A DNA stretch of 64,000 nucleotides from Campylobacter suis (GCF_905120475.1 NZ_CAJHOE010000003.1:89318-153317), one strand, 5' to 3'. Counted from the first letter of the stretch, positions 1 to 8,883 are shown. Notes: generated by a model not told the origin, from the sequence alone. Made by a program: numbers and translations.

Positions 1-843
1 AGTAGCTTAAAAACACTTCTTACTACGGCTGATGTTACGCTTGCTAATGCAAGACTTGGTGAAAATTTTGGTTATAAAATTTATCAAGAGAGTAAAAATA
101 CAATGATACTTGGTAGGGAGCAGTATAAAGAGCTGATTAACAAAGCTATGAATGAAGATAGGTTTAAATTTGCTGCCCAAAAAGTTACTGATGGAGATGA
201 TAAATTTATCCAGCATGAGTTATTCTTGCGTTTTGTTGATGAGAGCGGAAAGTGGCAGATGGCGTCATATTTTATGCCAATGGTAAATGAGCTAAATATC
301 AGTGTAGATCTTGATATTTATATACTTAATCGCGTTGCAAATATGCTTGCAAAAGGCGAGCTTCCAGATACTCCAATAGCTATAAATTTAAGTAAAGAGA
401 CGCTTTTGGCTGAGCCTGCCCGTGAGCTTAAGCTAGAGCAAGCACTTAAGCAAATTTCAATGCACGCAAGACAGAAAATTTATGTGGAAGTTCCAAATAA
501 AGATGATATTAGCTCGCAGGCTATCATGGGTCTTGTTAGTAAGTTGCATAAATTTTACTTTGGACTTGGGCTTGATCATTTTGACTTTAGTGAAAAAAGT
601 ATGGCAAAGCTACAAGATATTAACCCAGAATATATCAAGATACAAGCTGGAAATATCATTGACTTTTTAAGCGGTAGTGAAGGTGAACATACCAAAAAGT
701 CGCTTGAAGTTATAGCCCAGTCAAAAGGAATGAAGATTATTGCTATCGGAGTTGAAAATGAGGAGCAAAAGCAAAAACTACTTGACCTAGGTATAACAAT
801 TATGCAAGGAATTTATATAGATGATACTAAAAATATTGGATAA
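1..843 (+). CDS. lapD: LapD-like c-di-GMP receptor (degenerate GGDEF-EAL), C-terminal part
   Basis: The reading frame is open from base 1, so the gene starts upstream of the window. The first ~34 residues look like the end of a GGDEF domain, and the rest is an EAL domain. The EAL signature is degraded: the EAL motif reads HELFLRF, the usual EITE-type segment reads VEVPN, and the IDDFG segment reads LDHFDF. This predicts a c-di-GMP binder without phosphodiesterase activity. LapD of Pseudomonas is such an inner-membrane receptor; when bound to c-di-GMP it sequesters the periplasmic protease LapG. Here a type I secretion ATPase starts 3 nt downstream and a LapG homologue follows, which supports the LapD assignment. 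The periplasmic and HAMP parts cannot be seen. Confidence 0.8.
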   Translation, partial: SSLKTLLTTADVTLANARLGENFGYKIYQESKNTMILGREQYKELINKAMNEDRFKFAAQKVTDGDDKFIQHELFLRFVDESGKWQMASYFMPMVNELNISVDLDIYILNRVANMLAKGELPDTPIAINLSKETLLAEPARELKLEQALKQISMHARQKIYVEVPNKDDISSQAIMGLVSKLHKFYFGLGLDHFDFSEKSMAKLQDINPEYIKIQAGNIIDFLSGSEGEHTKKSLEVIAQSKGMKIIAIGVENEEQKQKLLDLGITIMQGIYIDDTKNIG

Positions 844-846
844 TAA

Positions 847-2982
847 ATGAGTACAAAAAAACAAGATCAACTTTTAGAATGTTTGGTTATCTTTACCAAA
901 CTTCATAATAACCCTTATAGTGCAGACGCCCTAACTGTAGGACTTCCAGTAAAAGATGGCGAAGATGTTGAGCTGTTTTCTCTTAGTAGCTCAAAGTCGC
1001 TCTTTAGCCGTGCTGCAGCTCGTGCTGGTTTTGCCTCGACCCTTGTTAGAAAAAATATAGAGGAAATTTCGCCACTTGTGTTGCCGTGCATTCTTATGCT
1101 TCGTGGTAAGCGTGCGTGCATACTTCAAAAGATAAGCTCTGATAAAAAGAGTGCGACCGTTATATCGCCAGAGGTTGGAAGTGGGGCGAGTGTGGTTGAT
1201 GTGGATACTTTAAAAGAGGAATATTTAGGGTATTCATACTACTTAAAGCGTGAATTTGTCCCAGAAGACAGTAGCTCATCGCATTTGATTGACACAGGAA
1301 ATGAGCACTGGTTTTGGGGTACGCTAAAGCGTTCTCGTAAAATTTATGCAGATGTTTTACTTGCTAGCTTTATTATCAGCCTTTTTGTGCTTGCAAGCCC
1401 GCTCTTTACAATGAATGTGTATGACCGCGTCGTTCCAAATAATGCTGTTGAGACGCTTTGGGTTTTGGCTCTTGGTGTTGGCATGGTTTATTTAATAGAC
1501 TTGTTTTTAAAATTTATACGCTCATATTTTCTTGAAGTTGCTGGTAAAAAGAGCGATATTATCATGAGTTCGCTTATATTTGAGCGTGTTATGGATATGA
1601 AATTTAACAACAGACCAAAGTCAGTGGGCTCATTTGCTAACAATATGAAAGAGTTTGATACTATCAAAAATTTCTTCTCATCGGCTTCGCTCGTTGCCAT
1701 TGTCGATCTACCATTTGCAGTTATATTTTTGATAGTTGTATATTTTATTGGAAGCTATCTTGTGGTAGTTCCTGTGGTTATTATAGCGATAATTTTAATT
1801 TATACATTTTCTATAAAAGATCCTCTTCAAAAGGCTATCAAAAGTACATTTGAAGCATCTGCGGCAAAGAGTGGAATTTTGATTGAGAGTCTAAATGCTC
1901 TTGAGACTATAAAAACTCTTGGCGCCAGCGGACATGTTCAGTGGAACTGGGAGGAAGCTACTGGAGAGATTGCAAACCGGAGTATAAAATCAAAGATGAT
2001 AACAACATCTATTGCGACCATAACGGCATTTTTGGTTCAGTTAAATACGATAGCTATTATCGTTACTGGTGTGTATATGATAAAAGAGACGCACTTAACT
2101 ATGGGTGCGCTTATAGCCGTTGTTATGTTAAGCTCTCGTGCGATAGCCCCAATGGGTCAAGTTGCTGCTTTAATTGCAAATTTTGAACAAACAAAAGCAG
2201 CATATGAGAGTGTTAATAAGATCATGAATATGCCAGTAGAGCGACCAGAAGGAAAGAAATTTGTCCGTAGAAATTCGTTTGATGGTAAAATAGAATTTAA
2301 AAATGTTAGTTTCACATATCCTGATACCACAAAAGGTTCACTCGATAGGATAAATTTTGTGATAAATGCGGGCGAGAAGGTGGGCATTATCGGACGAAAT
2401 GGTTCGGGAAAAACAACGATACAAAAGCTTATCTTAGGTCTTTATGCCCCAACTGAAGGCGCAGTGTTGATAGATGGCATAGATATTAATCAAATAGACC
2501 CAGCCGATCTTAGACGCAATATAGGTTATGTCCCGCAAGATATTTTGCTATTTAAAGGAACTGTTCGCGAAAATATCGTTCAAAAAGCGCCTTATGCTGA
2601 TGATATGCAAATTATAAAAGCAGCTAAAATAAGTGGTGTTGATGAATATGTAAATGCCCACCCGCTTGGTTTTGATATGCCAGTTTTAGAGCGTGGCGAT
2701 GGTATTAGTGGCGGACAGCGTCAAAGTATAGCGCTTGCTCGTGCATTTTTGCTTGATAGTCCGATAGTGTTACTTGATGAACCAACAAACTCACTAGATA
2801 ACACTGTTGAAAATAAGCTAAAAGGAAATTTAAAAGCAAATCTTGTTGATAAAACGATGTTGCTTGTTACACACAAAACATCGCTTCTTGAGCTTGTAGA
2901 TAGGCTTATCGTCGTTGATGCGGGCAAAATTTTACTTGATGGACCAAGAGATGAAGTCCTGGCAAAACTTAGTGGGAAATAA
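847..2982 (+). CDS. lapB: LapB-like type I secretion system permease/ATPase
   Basis: ABC exporter of the inner membrane, expected to drive one-step export of a large RTX-type adhesin. Residues 1 to ~130 form a C39-like domain that resembles the non-proteolytic N-terminal domain of LapB. A transmembrane domain follows (~165-430), including the NVYDRVVPN segment typical of this family. The ATPase domain has Walker A GRNGSGKTT near residue 515, the signature SGGQRQS near 620 and Walker B VLLDEP near 641. The 711-aa length fits the family. The ATG at 847 lies 3 nt after the lapD-like stop, and the HlyD-type gene begins 2 nt after this stop. The closest match I know is Pseudomonas LapB. The substrate is not encoded in the window. 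Confidence 0.93.
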   Translation: MSTKKQDQLLECLVIFTKLHNNPYSADALTVGLPVKDGEDVELFSLSSSKSLFSRAAARAGFASTLVRKNIEEISPLVLPCILMLRGKRACILQKISSDKKSATVISPEVGSGASVVDVDTLKEEYLGYSYYLKREFVPEDSSSSHLIDTGNEHWFWGTLKRSRKIYADVLLASFIISLFVLASPLFTMNVYDRVVPNNAVETLWVLALGVGMVYLIDLFLKFIRSYFLEVAGKKSDIIMSSLIFERVMDMKFNNRPKSVGSFANNMKEFDTIKNFFSSASLVAIVDLPFAVIFLIVVYFIGSYLVVVPVVIIAIILIYTFSIKDPLQKAIKSTFEASAAKSGILIESLNALETIKTLGASGHVQWNWEEATGEIANRSIKSKMITTSIATITAFLVQLNTIAIIVTGVYMIKETHLTMGALIAVVMLSSRAIAPMGQVAALIANFEQTKAAYESVNKIMNMPVERPEGKKFVRRNSFDGKIEFKNVSFTYPDTTKGSLDRINFVINAGEKVGIIGRNGSGKTTIQKLILGLYAPTEGAVLIDGIDINQIDPADLRRNIGYVPQDILLFKGTVRENIVQKAPYADDMQIIKAAKISGVDEYVNAHPLGFDMPVLERGDGISGGQRQSIALARAFLLDSPIVLLDEPTNSLDNTVENKLKGNLKANLVDKTMLLVTHKTSLLELVDRLIVVDAGKILLDGPRDEVLAKLSGK

Positions 2983-2984
2983 CA

Positions 2985-4481
2985 ATGCAAGAAGATAAAA
3001 TAGAAAAAGAAAATTTACAATCACAAAATATCGAAGAAACTACCGAAGTTTCAGATGATGTAGTCCAGCAAAAAGAGCATATAGATATACAGACGCAAGA
3101 TGCGATAAGTAGCGAAACTTTTGATAGTGCAAAAAGCATAAGAGAGAGCATACAAAAGAAAAATTACGATGCTTATGATATTAGGTTTATGTCAAGCCTT
3201 TCAGAAGCTGTTTTAGCAAAGGCTCCATCAAATTCAAGAAAAGTGCTTTATGCTGTCTTAATAACCGTAGTTTGGCTTGTTGCTTGGGCTTCTCAGGCTG
3301 AAATAGACGAGATAACTAGGGGTGATGGTAAGATTATTCCATCGGGTAAAAATCAAGCTGTCCAAAACCTTGAAGGCGGTATAGTTGAGCAAATTTTTGT
3401 AAAAGAGGGGGATAAGGTAGAAAAAGATCAGATAATTTTAAAGATCGATAATAAAAATTTCTCAAGTAGCTATGGCGAGTCACAGATTAGGCTTGATGAA
3501 CTTCAAGCTAAAAAGCTAAGACTAGAGGCTGAGGCAACTGGCAAGGAATTTACCTATGATATGCTAAAAGATTTAAATAACACAAGAGCTATCTCATACG
3601 AAATAGGGCTTTACAACTCAAATATATCTCGTTTAAATGAGCAAATTCAGGTCTTAAACGAGCAGTATCGCCAAAGGCAAAGCGAGCTTAATGAGCTTAG
3701 AAATAAAATTTCTCAGACTCAAACAAGTTATGGACTTGCTGTAAAAGAGCGCGATATTATGGAGCCATTGTTTAGAAAAGGGCTTGTAAGCGAGATAGAA
3801 TTTTTACAACTTCAAAGAAAGCTAAGCGACTTAAAAGGCGAGCTTGATGCAGCAAGGCTTTCTGTGCCAAGAGTTGAATCAACGATGAAAGAGGTTGAAA
3901 ATAAAAAGAGCGAAGCTAAAGCAACATTTGAAAGTACAGCCAGAAAAGAGCTTAGCGAAGTTTCAGCTGAGCTTGCCCGCATAAATGAGTCTCAGATAAA
4001 TCTAAGTGATAGAGTGGAAAGAACTTTTGTGCGTGCACCAGTAAGTGGCATAGTAAGTAAGCTTATAGTAAATACCGTCTCAGGCGTTATTAAGCCTGGT
4101 GAAAATATAGCGGAGATAGTTCCACTAGAAGATAAGCTTGTTGCTGAGATAAAGGTAAAGCCAGCCGATGTTGCGTTTTTAAGACCAAACCTCGAAGCGA
4201 TGGTAAAATTTACAGCTTATGATTTTAGTATTTATGGCGGACTAAAAGGCAAAGTTACTCAGATAAGTGCTGATACTGAGACAAATGAAAAGACTGGTGA
4301 GAGCTACTACTTGGTTCGTGTAGAAACTGAGAAAAATTACCTAGGAACAGAAGAAAAGCCTTTGCATATTATCGTTGGTATGATAGTTAGTGCAGACATT
4401 ATAACTGGTAAAAAAACGATACTTGATTATATCCTTAAGCCTATATTTAAAGCAAAAAATAATGCTTTAACGGAGAGATAG
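2985..4481 (+). CDS. lapC: LapC-like HlyD family type I secretion periplasmic adaptor
   Basis: Membrane fusion protein that should link the LapB-like ATPase to a TolC-type outer membrane channel. The N-terminal ~80 residues are acidic and cytoplasmic. One membrane segment follows at about residues 86-103. Next is the lipoyl-like half with the family motif NLEGGIVEQIFVKEGD, a long coiled-coil hairpin (~160-345), the second lipoyl half (RAPVSGIVSKL) and a C-terminal beta barrel. The 498-aa length is slightly long because of the N-terminal extension. The ATG lies 2 nt after lapB, and the stop overlaps the GTG start of the next gene by one base, so translation is probably coupled. Confidence 0.93.
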   Translation: MQEDKIEKENLQSQNIEETTEVSDDVVQQKEHIDIQTQDAISSETFDSAKSIRESIQKKNYDAYDIRFMSSLSEAVLAKAPSNSRKVLYAVLITVVWLVAWASQAEIDEITRGDGKIIPSGKNQAVQNLEGGIVEQIFVKEGDKVEKDQIILKIDNKNFSSSYGESQIRLDELQAKKLRLEAEATGKEFTYDMLKDLNNTRAISYEIGLYNSNISRLNEQIQVLNEQYRQRQSELNELRNKISQTQTSYGLAVKERDIMEPLFRKGLVSEIEFLQLQRKLSDLKGELDAARLSVPRVESTMKEVENKKSEAKATFESTARKELSEVSAELARINESQINLSDRVERTFVRAPVSGIVSKLIVNTVSGVIKPGENIAEIVPLEDKLVAEIKVKPADVAFLRPNLEAMVKFTAYDFSIYGGLKGKVTQISADTETNEKTGESYYLVRVETEKNYLGTEEKPLHIIVGMIVSADIITGKKTILDYILKPIFKAKNNALTER

Positions 4482-4996
4482 TGGGACTTTGCATAAGGTA
4501 TGATAAAAATTTTAGTGATTACAAAATCACAAAAGCTGGCGATAGTGGACTTATGTTTATCAGTGATGATGAAATTTCAGATATAGTTGATACAAGCGTT
4601 AGCGAGCTTTATTTTAAAGATATAACGAAAAAGTTTGATGATCTTTTGGTAAATGAACAAATTTATGATATAATAATTAAATTTGGTATCGAGATACAAT
4701 ATGCCAAGGAGATTGAAACTTTAAAAATTTTAATACAAGGCTATGATGAAAATAGCGATAATTTAGTATTTGATACTACTTTTTTAAGTAGTCCATATAG
4801 ATACTCTATTACGGATGATAGCATAGAGGTGAGCATAAATTTGGGCAAGGATAGTGCCGCACATGACTTTTTGCAGAGTTTAGCTTTAAAATGTCGTGCT
4901 AACGAAATATACAAAGAGAAGAAAATTTTTGTATATATAAATGGAAGTTTAGTTTATGATAAAATTTACACATCACAAGATAGGAATACAAGATGA
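4481..4996 (+). CDS. Unrecognised 171-aa protein in the Lap-type operon
   Basis: I do not recognise this protein. It begins with GTG at 4481, sharing one base with the lapC-like stop, and its TGA overlaps the next ATG by four bases. Expression therefore looks tied to the secretion operon. It has no signal peptide or membrane segment and looks like a soluble, acidic, mixed alpha/beta cytoplasmic protein. Composition and codon use resemble the neighbours. Its position between the HlyD adaptor and a LuxR-type regulator suggests a role in regulation, substrate handling or c-di-GMP input, but nothing in the sequence proves this. Confidence 0.75.
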   Translation: MGLCIRYDKNFSDYKITKAGDSGLMFISDDEISDIVDTSVSELYFKDITKKFDDLLVNEQIYDIIIKFGIEIQYAKEIETLKILIQGYDENSDNLVFDTTFLSSPYRYSITDDSIEVSINLGKDSAAHDFLQSLALKCRANEIYKEKKIFVYINGSLVYDKIYTSQDRNTR

Positions 4997-5613
4997 ATGT
5001 AGTGTTATGTACAAATAATAATTCACTAAAAAACTTATGGAAGAGTTATAAGATAAAAAAGCTATCAAATATCGTAAAAACTGAAGCTGAGCTTTTAAGT
5101 GAGATTAAAAAAAATAAAGAGATTATTGTAGGTATCGATATAGGCGCATTAGCTGATCCACAAAAGTTTATAAAAGAAATTTTAGCGACATGCTCTGGGG
5201 CTAGGATTTTAATCCTTGCAAATGAGCCAAATTTTGCATATGGAAAACTACTTTTAGCTTATGGAGTAAAAGGATATGCAAACTCTCATATGCAAGAGAT
5301 ACACTTTGGTGATGCCATAAAGGCGATTGCAGATGGAAATGTATGGCTATATCCGGAGTTTATCCAACAAATGATTGGTGAACTTACGACTACCGCTACA
5401 ACTGGCGTAAAAAATGATATATTAGCAGAGCTAACACCACGAGAAAAAGAGGTTGCCGAACTGATTTATAAAGGACATACAAATCAAGAAATTTCAGATC
5501 TTTCAGGCATTACTTTACGCACTGTAAAAGCGCACGCAGTATCTATATACGCAAAAGCTGGTGTGAAAGACAGGGTAGGTCTGGTTCTTGCTATGCAACA
5601 ACAAGATGCTTAA
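4993..5613 (+). CDS. LuxR/NarL-family regulator with a pseudo-receiver domain
   Basis: 206 aa. The C-terminal ~60 residues form a clear LuxR helix-turn-helix (LTPREKEVAELIYKG, then TNQEISDLSGITLRTVKAH). The N-terminal ~125 residues have a receiver-like fold pattern, but the acidic pocket after strand 1 reads CTNNN instead of acidic residues, and the conserved Lys of the last strand is absent (GYANSHM). Phosphorylation is therefore unlikely. This resembles the CsgD/VpsT class of biofilm regulators with non-canonical receivers. The site of the VpsT c-di-GMP motif W-[FLMT]-[ST]-R reads WLYP, so c-di-GMP binding by that motif is not predicted. The ATG overlaps the preceding stop by four bases, and its end overlaps the lapG-like start by eight. 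Confidence 0.85.
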   Translation: MNVVLCTNNNSLKNLWKSYKIKKLSNIVKTEAELLSEIKKNKEIIVGIDIGALADPQKFIKEILATCSGARILILANEPNFAYGKLLLAYGVKGYANSHMQEIHFGDAIKAIADGNVWLYPEFIQQMIGELTTTATTGVKNDILAELTPREKEVAELIYKGHTNQEISDLSGITLRTVKAHAVSIYAKAGVKDRVGLVLAMQQQDA

Positions 5614-6238
5614 AATTATTTTAGGTATCTTGCTTTTTTCTCATGCTCTTTTTGCTAAAGAGTATGTACTCTCTTCATCAACCCTAAACGCTTGTAAAAA
5701 TGATGAGCGATGTAAAAATATTTTAAAACACTATGAAAATTTTATGAACAAGATTAAAAGTGAGAATTTTACTCGCAAGGTCGAACTTGTAAATGATTAT
5801 ATTAACACTATGATGCCACGATACGATGATTTTTATAATACCAATATCGATATTTGGAGCACAAGGGCTCAGTTTTTGCAAACTGGCGGAGGAGATTGTG
5901 AAGAGTATGCTATAAGCAAAAAAGAGAGCTTAAAAGATCTTGGCATTACAAACGATCACTGCTTGCTTGTAGTAAAAGAGAAATTTTCCGGTGGCTATCA
6001 TATGGTCTTAGCGCTTTGGGAAAATCTCAAAAAAGAGCCGTTGATATTAGATAATCTTAGTTTTAAAGTTCTGCCACTTTCTAATCGCTATGATCTTGAG
6101 CCAAAATACTGTTTAAAAGATGAAAAATACTATAAAATTGCAAAAGATGGCAAAAGTTTAGAGCCACTAAATATTAGGATAGAAGCTTATGAAAAACTAA
6201 TTGAAAAAGAGAAAAGAGAGAATTTTTGGAAGCGTTAG
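5606..6238 (+). CDS. lapG: LapG-like periplasmic transglutaminase-type cysteine protease
   Basis: 210 aa. LapG cleaves the N-terminal retention module of LapA-type adhesins after release from LapD and so detaches the adhesin from the cell. A signal peptide is evident (hydrophobic core ILGILLFSHALFA). The Cys-His-Asp triad of this bacterial transglutaminase-like family is visible: Cys98 in GGGDCEEYA, His132 in GGYHMVLAL, Asp149 in LILDN. I chose the ATG at 5606, which puts the signal peptide at the N terminus and overlaps the regulator stop by eight bases; a TTG at 5588 is the longer alternative. The gene ends the plus-strand operon and overlaps a small minus-strand gene by four bases. Confidence 0.9.
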   Translation: MLKIILGILLFSHALFAKEYVLSSSTLNACKNDERCKNILKHYENFMNKIKSENFTRKVELVNDYINTMMPRYDDFYNTNIDIWSTRAQFLQTGGGDCEEYAISKKESLKDLGITNDHCLLVVKEKFSGGYHMVLALWENLKKEPLILDNLSFKVLPLSNRYDLEPKYCLKDEKYYKIAKDGKSLEPLNIRIEAYEKLIEKEKRENFWKR

Positions 6239-6456
6239 TTTTCACTATTTTTGTTTGATAAATTTACATTTATATTTTCTTTATTAATCTGAATTTCCTC
6301 TTTATTTTTTTCAATCATTTTTCTGTTTTCTTTGATATCAGCACGATTTTTCTCAACAAGTTTGCCAAGTACATTTATCCTTTTTTCATATTTTATCATT
6401 AAAAAATAAATAGCATATATAAGTATAAGTATTATTATCCAGGGTAGGTATTGCAT
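6235..6456 (-). CDS. Small membrane-anchored coiled-coil protein (hypothetical)
   Basis: 73 aa, not recognised. Residues ~4-21 are a strong membrane helix, followed by a Lys/Glu/Asn-rich stretch with heptad character. The likely topology is a single N-terminal anchor with a cytoplasmic coiled coil. An AAGG-type ribosome site lies just before the ATG on the minus strand. It converges on the lapG-like gene with a four-base overlap of stops. Strand, size and context do not tie it to the Lap genes. The composition is low-complexity, so a spurious call cannot be excluded. Confidence 0.6.
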   Translation of the reverse strand: MQYLPWIIILILIYAIYFLMIKYEKRINVLGKLVEKNRADIKENRKMIEKNKEEIQINKENINVNLSNKNSEN

Positions 6457-6544
6457 TTTTAACCTTTTAAATTTTTTATATTATATGATTTTTAGAGTTA
6501 AAGACAATTTAAACTGAACTTTTGAAAAAATTTTCCAAAAACCC

Positions 6545-6573
6545 TTGACTTTTATTTTGTTTTGAGATATAAT
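6545..6573 (+). promoter_or_regulatory. Sigma70 promoter for the tRNA-tuf operon
   Basis: A TTGACT -35 at 6545-6550 and a perfect TATAAT -10 at 6568-6573 are separated by 17 nt, with the first tRNA 23 nt downstream. Campylobacter promoters usually lack a clear -35 box, so this is an unusually complete promoter, which suits a stable RNA and EF-Tu operon. Confidence 0.85.
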
Positions 6574-6596
6574 TCCCACTTCACTAATTGACGGAT

Positions 6597-6672
6597 GCTG
6601 GTGTAGCTCAGATGGTAGAGCTACTGCCTTGTAAGCAGTAGGTCGGCGGTTCGATTCCGTTCACCAGCTCCA
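6597..6672 (+). tRNA. tRNA-Thr (TGT)
   Basis: A complete cloverleaf: acceptor arms GCTGGTG and CACCAGC pair fully, the anticodon loop is CTTGTAA (anticodon TGT), and the T loop is TTCGATT. The 3' CCA is encoded. It is first of four tRNAs ahead of tuf, in the same order as the E. coli thrU-tyrU-glyT-thrT-tufB operon. Confidence 0.97.
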
Positions 6673-6728
6673 TTTTTATAACAGTGTTTGACCAGAAATA
6701 CCTAGCGAGCATTTATTTTTATTAATAA

Positions 6729-6813
<85 letters not shown>

Positions 6814-6820
6814 TGCTACT

Positions 6821-6897
6821 GCGGGAGTAGCTCAGTTGGCTAGAGCATCAGCCTTCCAAGCTGAGGGTCGCGGGTTCGAGTCCCGTTTCCCGCTCCA
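6821..6897 (+). tRNA. tRNA-Gly (TCC)
   Basis: The acceptor arms GCGGGAG and TTCCCGC pair with one G-T, the anticodon loop is CTTCCAA (anticodon TCC), and CCA is encoded. It is third in the tRNA-tuf operon; a 122-nt spacer with no recognised gene follows. Confidence 0.97.
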
Positions 6898-7019
6898 AGA
6901 GAATAATGGATATTTAAACTGGGAGCTGTAAGATTTTATTTTTATTTGCTTCTAAAGTTTATTCCATTTGTAGTTGATTTGTTATTGTTAAATTTATCGT
7001 CTCTGACAAGCGTTTTAAC

Positions 7020-7094
<75 letters not shown>

Positions 7095-7160
7095 GGTTAT
7101 ACGATATTTTAAGATGATACAAATTTAGTTTCGATATTCATATTATTAATGGAGGACAAG

Positions 7161-8360
7161 ATGGCTAAAGAAAAATTTTCACGCAATAAGCCACACGTAA
7201 ACATTGGTACTATCGGTCACGTTGACCATGGTAAAACTACTTTGACAGCTGCAATTTCTGCTGTTCTTTCAAGAAGAGGTCTTGCAGAAATGAAAGACTA
7301 CGATAATATCGATAATGCTCCAGAAGAAAAAGAGCGTGGTATTACGATTGCAACTTCACACATTGAGTACGAGACAGAAAATCGTCACTATGCTCATGTT
7401 GACTGCCCAGGACACGCCGACTATGTTAAAAACATGATTACAGGTGCTGCTCAGATGGACGGAGCAATTTTGGTTGTTTCTGCTGCTGATGGCCCAATGC
7501 CACAAACAAGAGAGCACATTCTACTATCTCGCCAAGTTGGCGTTCCATATATAGTTGTTTTCATGAACAAAGCTGATATGGTTGATGATGCTGAGCTTCT
7601 TGAGCTAGTTGAAATGGAAATTCGCGAACTTCTAAGCACTTATGATTTCCCAGGAGATGATACACCTATCGTTGCTGGTTCTGCTCTTCAGGCTCTAAAT
7701 GAGGCTAAAGAGGGTAAAGACGGTGAGTGGTCAGCAAAAGTTCTTGAGCTTATGGCACAAGTTGATGCTTATATACCAACTCCAATGCGTGCTACAGACA
7801 AAGATCTTCTTATGCCTATTGAAGATGTTTTCTCAATCTCAGGTCGTGGAACAGTTGTAACTGGTAGAATTGAAAAAGGTATAGTTAAAGTTGGTGATAC
7901 TATTGAGATTGTTGGTATTCGCGATACACAAACAACAACAGTTACTGGTGTTGAAATGTTTAGAAAAGAGATGGATCAAGGTGAAGCTGGTGACAATGTT
8001 GGCGTTCTTCTTCGTGGAACAAAGAAAGAAGATGTTGAGCGCGGCATGGTTCTTGCTAAGCCAAAATCAATCACTCCTCATACAAAATTTGAGGGTGAGG
8101 TTTATATCCTAACCAAAGAGGAAGGTGGTCGCCATACTCCATTCTTTAACAACTATAGACCACAATTTTATGTAAGAACAACAGATGTTACTGGCTCTAT
8201 CACACTTCCAGAGGGAACTGAGATGGTTATGCCAGGCGATAACCTAAAAATTTCAGTTGAGCTTATAGCTCCAGTTGCACTTGAAGAAGGCACTCGTTTT
8301 GCTATCCGTGAAGGCGGTAGAACAGTTGGTTCAGGTGTTGTTTCTAAGATATTAGCATAA
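7161..8360 (+). CDS. tuf: Elongation factor Tu
   Basis: 399 aa, the usual Campylobacter length. EF-Tu delivers aminoacyl-tRNA to the ribosome as a GTP complex. The G1 loop GHVDHGKT spans residues 19-26, the G3 motif DCPGHADY and the G4 motif NKAD are present, and domains 2 and 3 are complete. I chose the ATG at 7161 because a perfect GGAGG ribosome site sits at 7151-7155; an in-frame ATG at 7149 overlaps that site and is unlikely to be used. It is co-transcribed with the four upstream tRNAs and followed by a terminator-like hairpin at 8384. Confidence 0.99.
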   Translation: MAKEKFSRNKPHVNIGTIGHVDHGKTTLTAAISAVLSRRGLAEMKDYDNIDNAPEEKERGITIATSHIEYETENRHYAHVDCPGHADYVKNMITGAAQMDGAILVVSAADGPMPQTREHILLSRQVGVPYIVVFMNKADMVDDAELLELVEMEIRELLSTYDFPGDDTPIVAGSALQALNEAKEGKDGEWSAKVLELMAQVDAYIPTPMRATDKDLLMPIEDVFSISGRGTVVTGRIEKGIVKVGDTIEIVGIRDTQTTTVTGVEMFRKEMDQGEAGDNVGVLLRGTKKEDVERGMVLAKPKSITPHTKFEGEVYILTKEEGGRHTPFFNNYRPQFYVRTTDVTGSITLPEGTEMVMPGDNLKISVELIAPVALEEGTRFAIREGGRTVGSGVVSKILA

Positions 8361-8383
8361 TATTATAGCTTAATAAGACTTGT

Positions 8384-8408
8384 GGCGGGATGTTTTCCCG
8401 CCTTTTTT
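8384..8408 (+). terminator. Hairpin terminator after tuf
   Basis: A GGCGGGA/TCCCGCC stem of 7 bp with a 5-nt loop is followed by six T. It ends just before the ribosome site of rpmG, so it may act as a partial terminator that lowers expression of the downstream genes relative to tuf. Confidence 0.85.
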
Positions 8409-8421
8409 AAAGGGAAAATTT

Positions 8422-8595
8422 ATGGCAAAAAATAACAGTAGAGTTAAGATAGGTCTTAAATGTTCAGAAAGTGGTGACATAAACTACACTACAACAAAGA
8501 ATAGCAAGACTACAACAGAAAAGCTAGAGCTTAAGAAATATTGCCCTAGACTTAAAAAGCATACAGTTCATAAAGAAGTTAAACTAAAAAGTTAA
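8422..8595 (+). CDS. rpmG: 50S ribosomal protein L33
   Basis: 57 aa, large-subunit ribosomal protein. The start is the ATG at 8422 after an AGGGAA-type ribosome site that overlaps the end of the tuf terminator. Zinc-binding L33 proteins have two Cys pairs; here only one Cys of each pair remains (LKCSESGD and KYCPRLKK), so this is a zinc-independent (C-minus) form, as I recall for other Campylobacter L33. It lies between tuf and tRNA-Trp/secE, the normal Campylobacter arrangement. Confidence 0.96.
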   Translation: MAKNNSRVKIGLKCSESGDINYTTTKNSKTTTEKLELKKYCPRLKKHTVHKEVKLKS

Positions 8596-8612
8596 TTTAG
8601 GCTATAAACAGT

Positions 8613-8688
8613 AGGGCAATAGCTCCAACGGTAGAGCACTGGATTCCAAATCCAATGGTTGGGGGTTCGAATCCCTCTTGCCCTGCCA
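8613..8688 (+). tRNA. tRNA-Trp (CCA)
   Basis: The acceptor arms AGGGCAA and TTGCCCT pair fully, the anticodon loop is TTCCAAA (anticodon CCA), and the 3' CCA is encoded. The first anticodon-stem pair is a C-A mismatch; the rest is regular. It lies between rpmG and secE. Confidence 0.96.
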
Positions 8689-8703
8689 GTATTAAGGTAA
8701 AAT

Positions 8704-8883
8704 ATGGAAAAGATAATAAACTATATAAAGCTTTCAAAACTTGAAATTTTCAAGGTTATATTTCCAACAAAGCAACAAGTTAGAAATGCTTTTATCACCG
8801 TTTTTATTGTAGTTACTGTGGTTTCGCTTTTTTTAGCTTTAGTTGATGCAATTATGTCTTTTTCGCTTTCAAAATTGATATAA
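8704..8883 (+). CDS. secE: Preprotein translocase subunit SecE
   Basis: 59 aa, the essential small subunit of the SecYEG channel. It has an amphipathic N-terminal helix (KLSKLEIFKVIFPTKQQV), then one membrane span at about residues 32-55 (ITVFIVVTVVSLFLALVDA). Single-span SecE of ~60 aa is usual outside enterobacteria. The ATG at 8704 follows tRNA-Trp by 15 nt, and nusG starts 11 nt after the stop, the almost universal secE-nusG pair. It is easy to miss because of its size. Confidence 0.97.
   Translation: MEKIINYIKLSKLEIFKVIFPTKQQVRNAFITVFIVVTVVSLFLALVDAIMSFSLSKLI

Noticed and set aside
5344..5355. VpsT-type c-di-GMP-binding motif in the LuxR-type regulator
   Set aside because: The position reads WLYP and lacks the Arg that contacts c-di-GMP.
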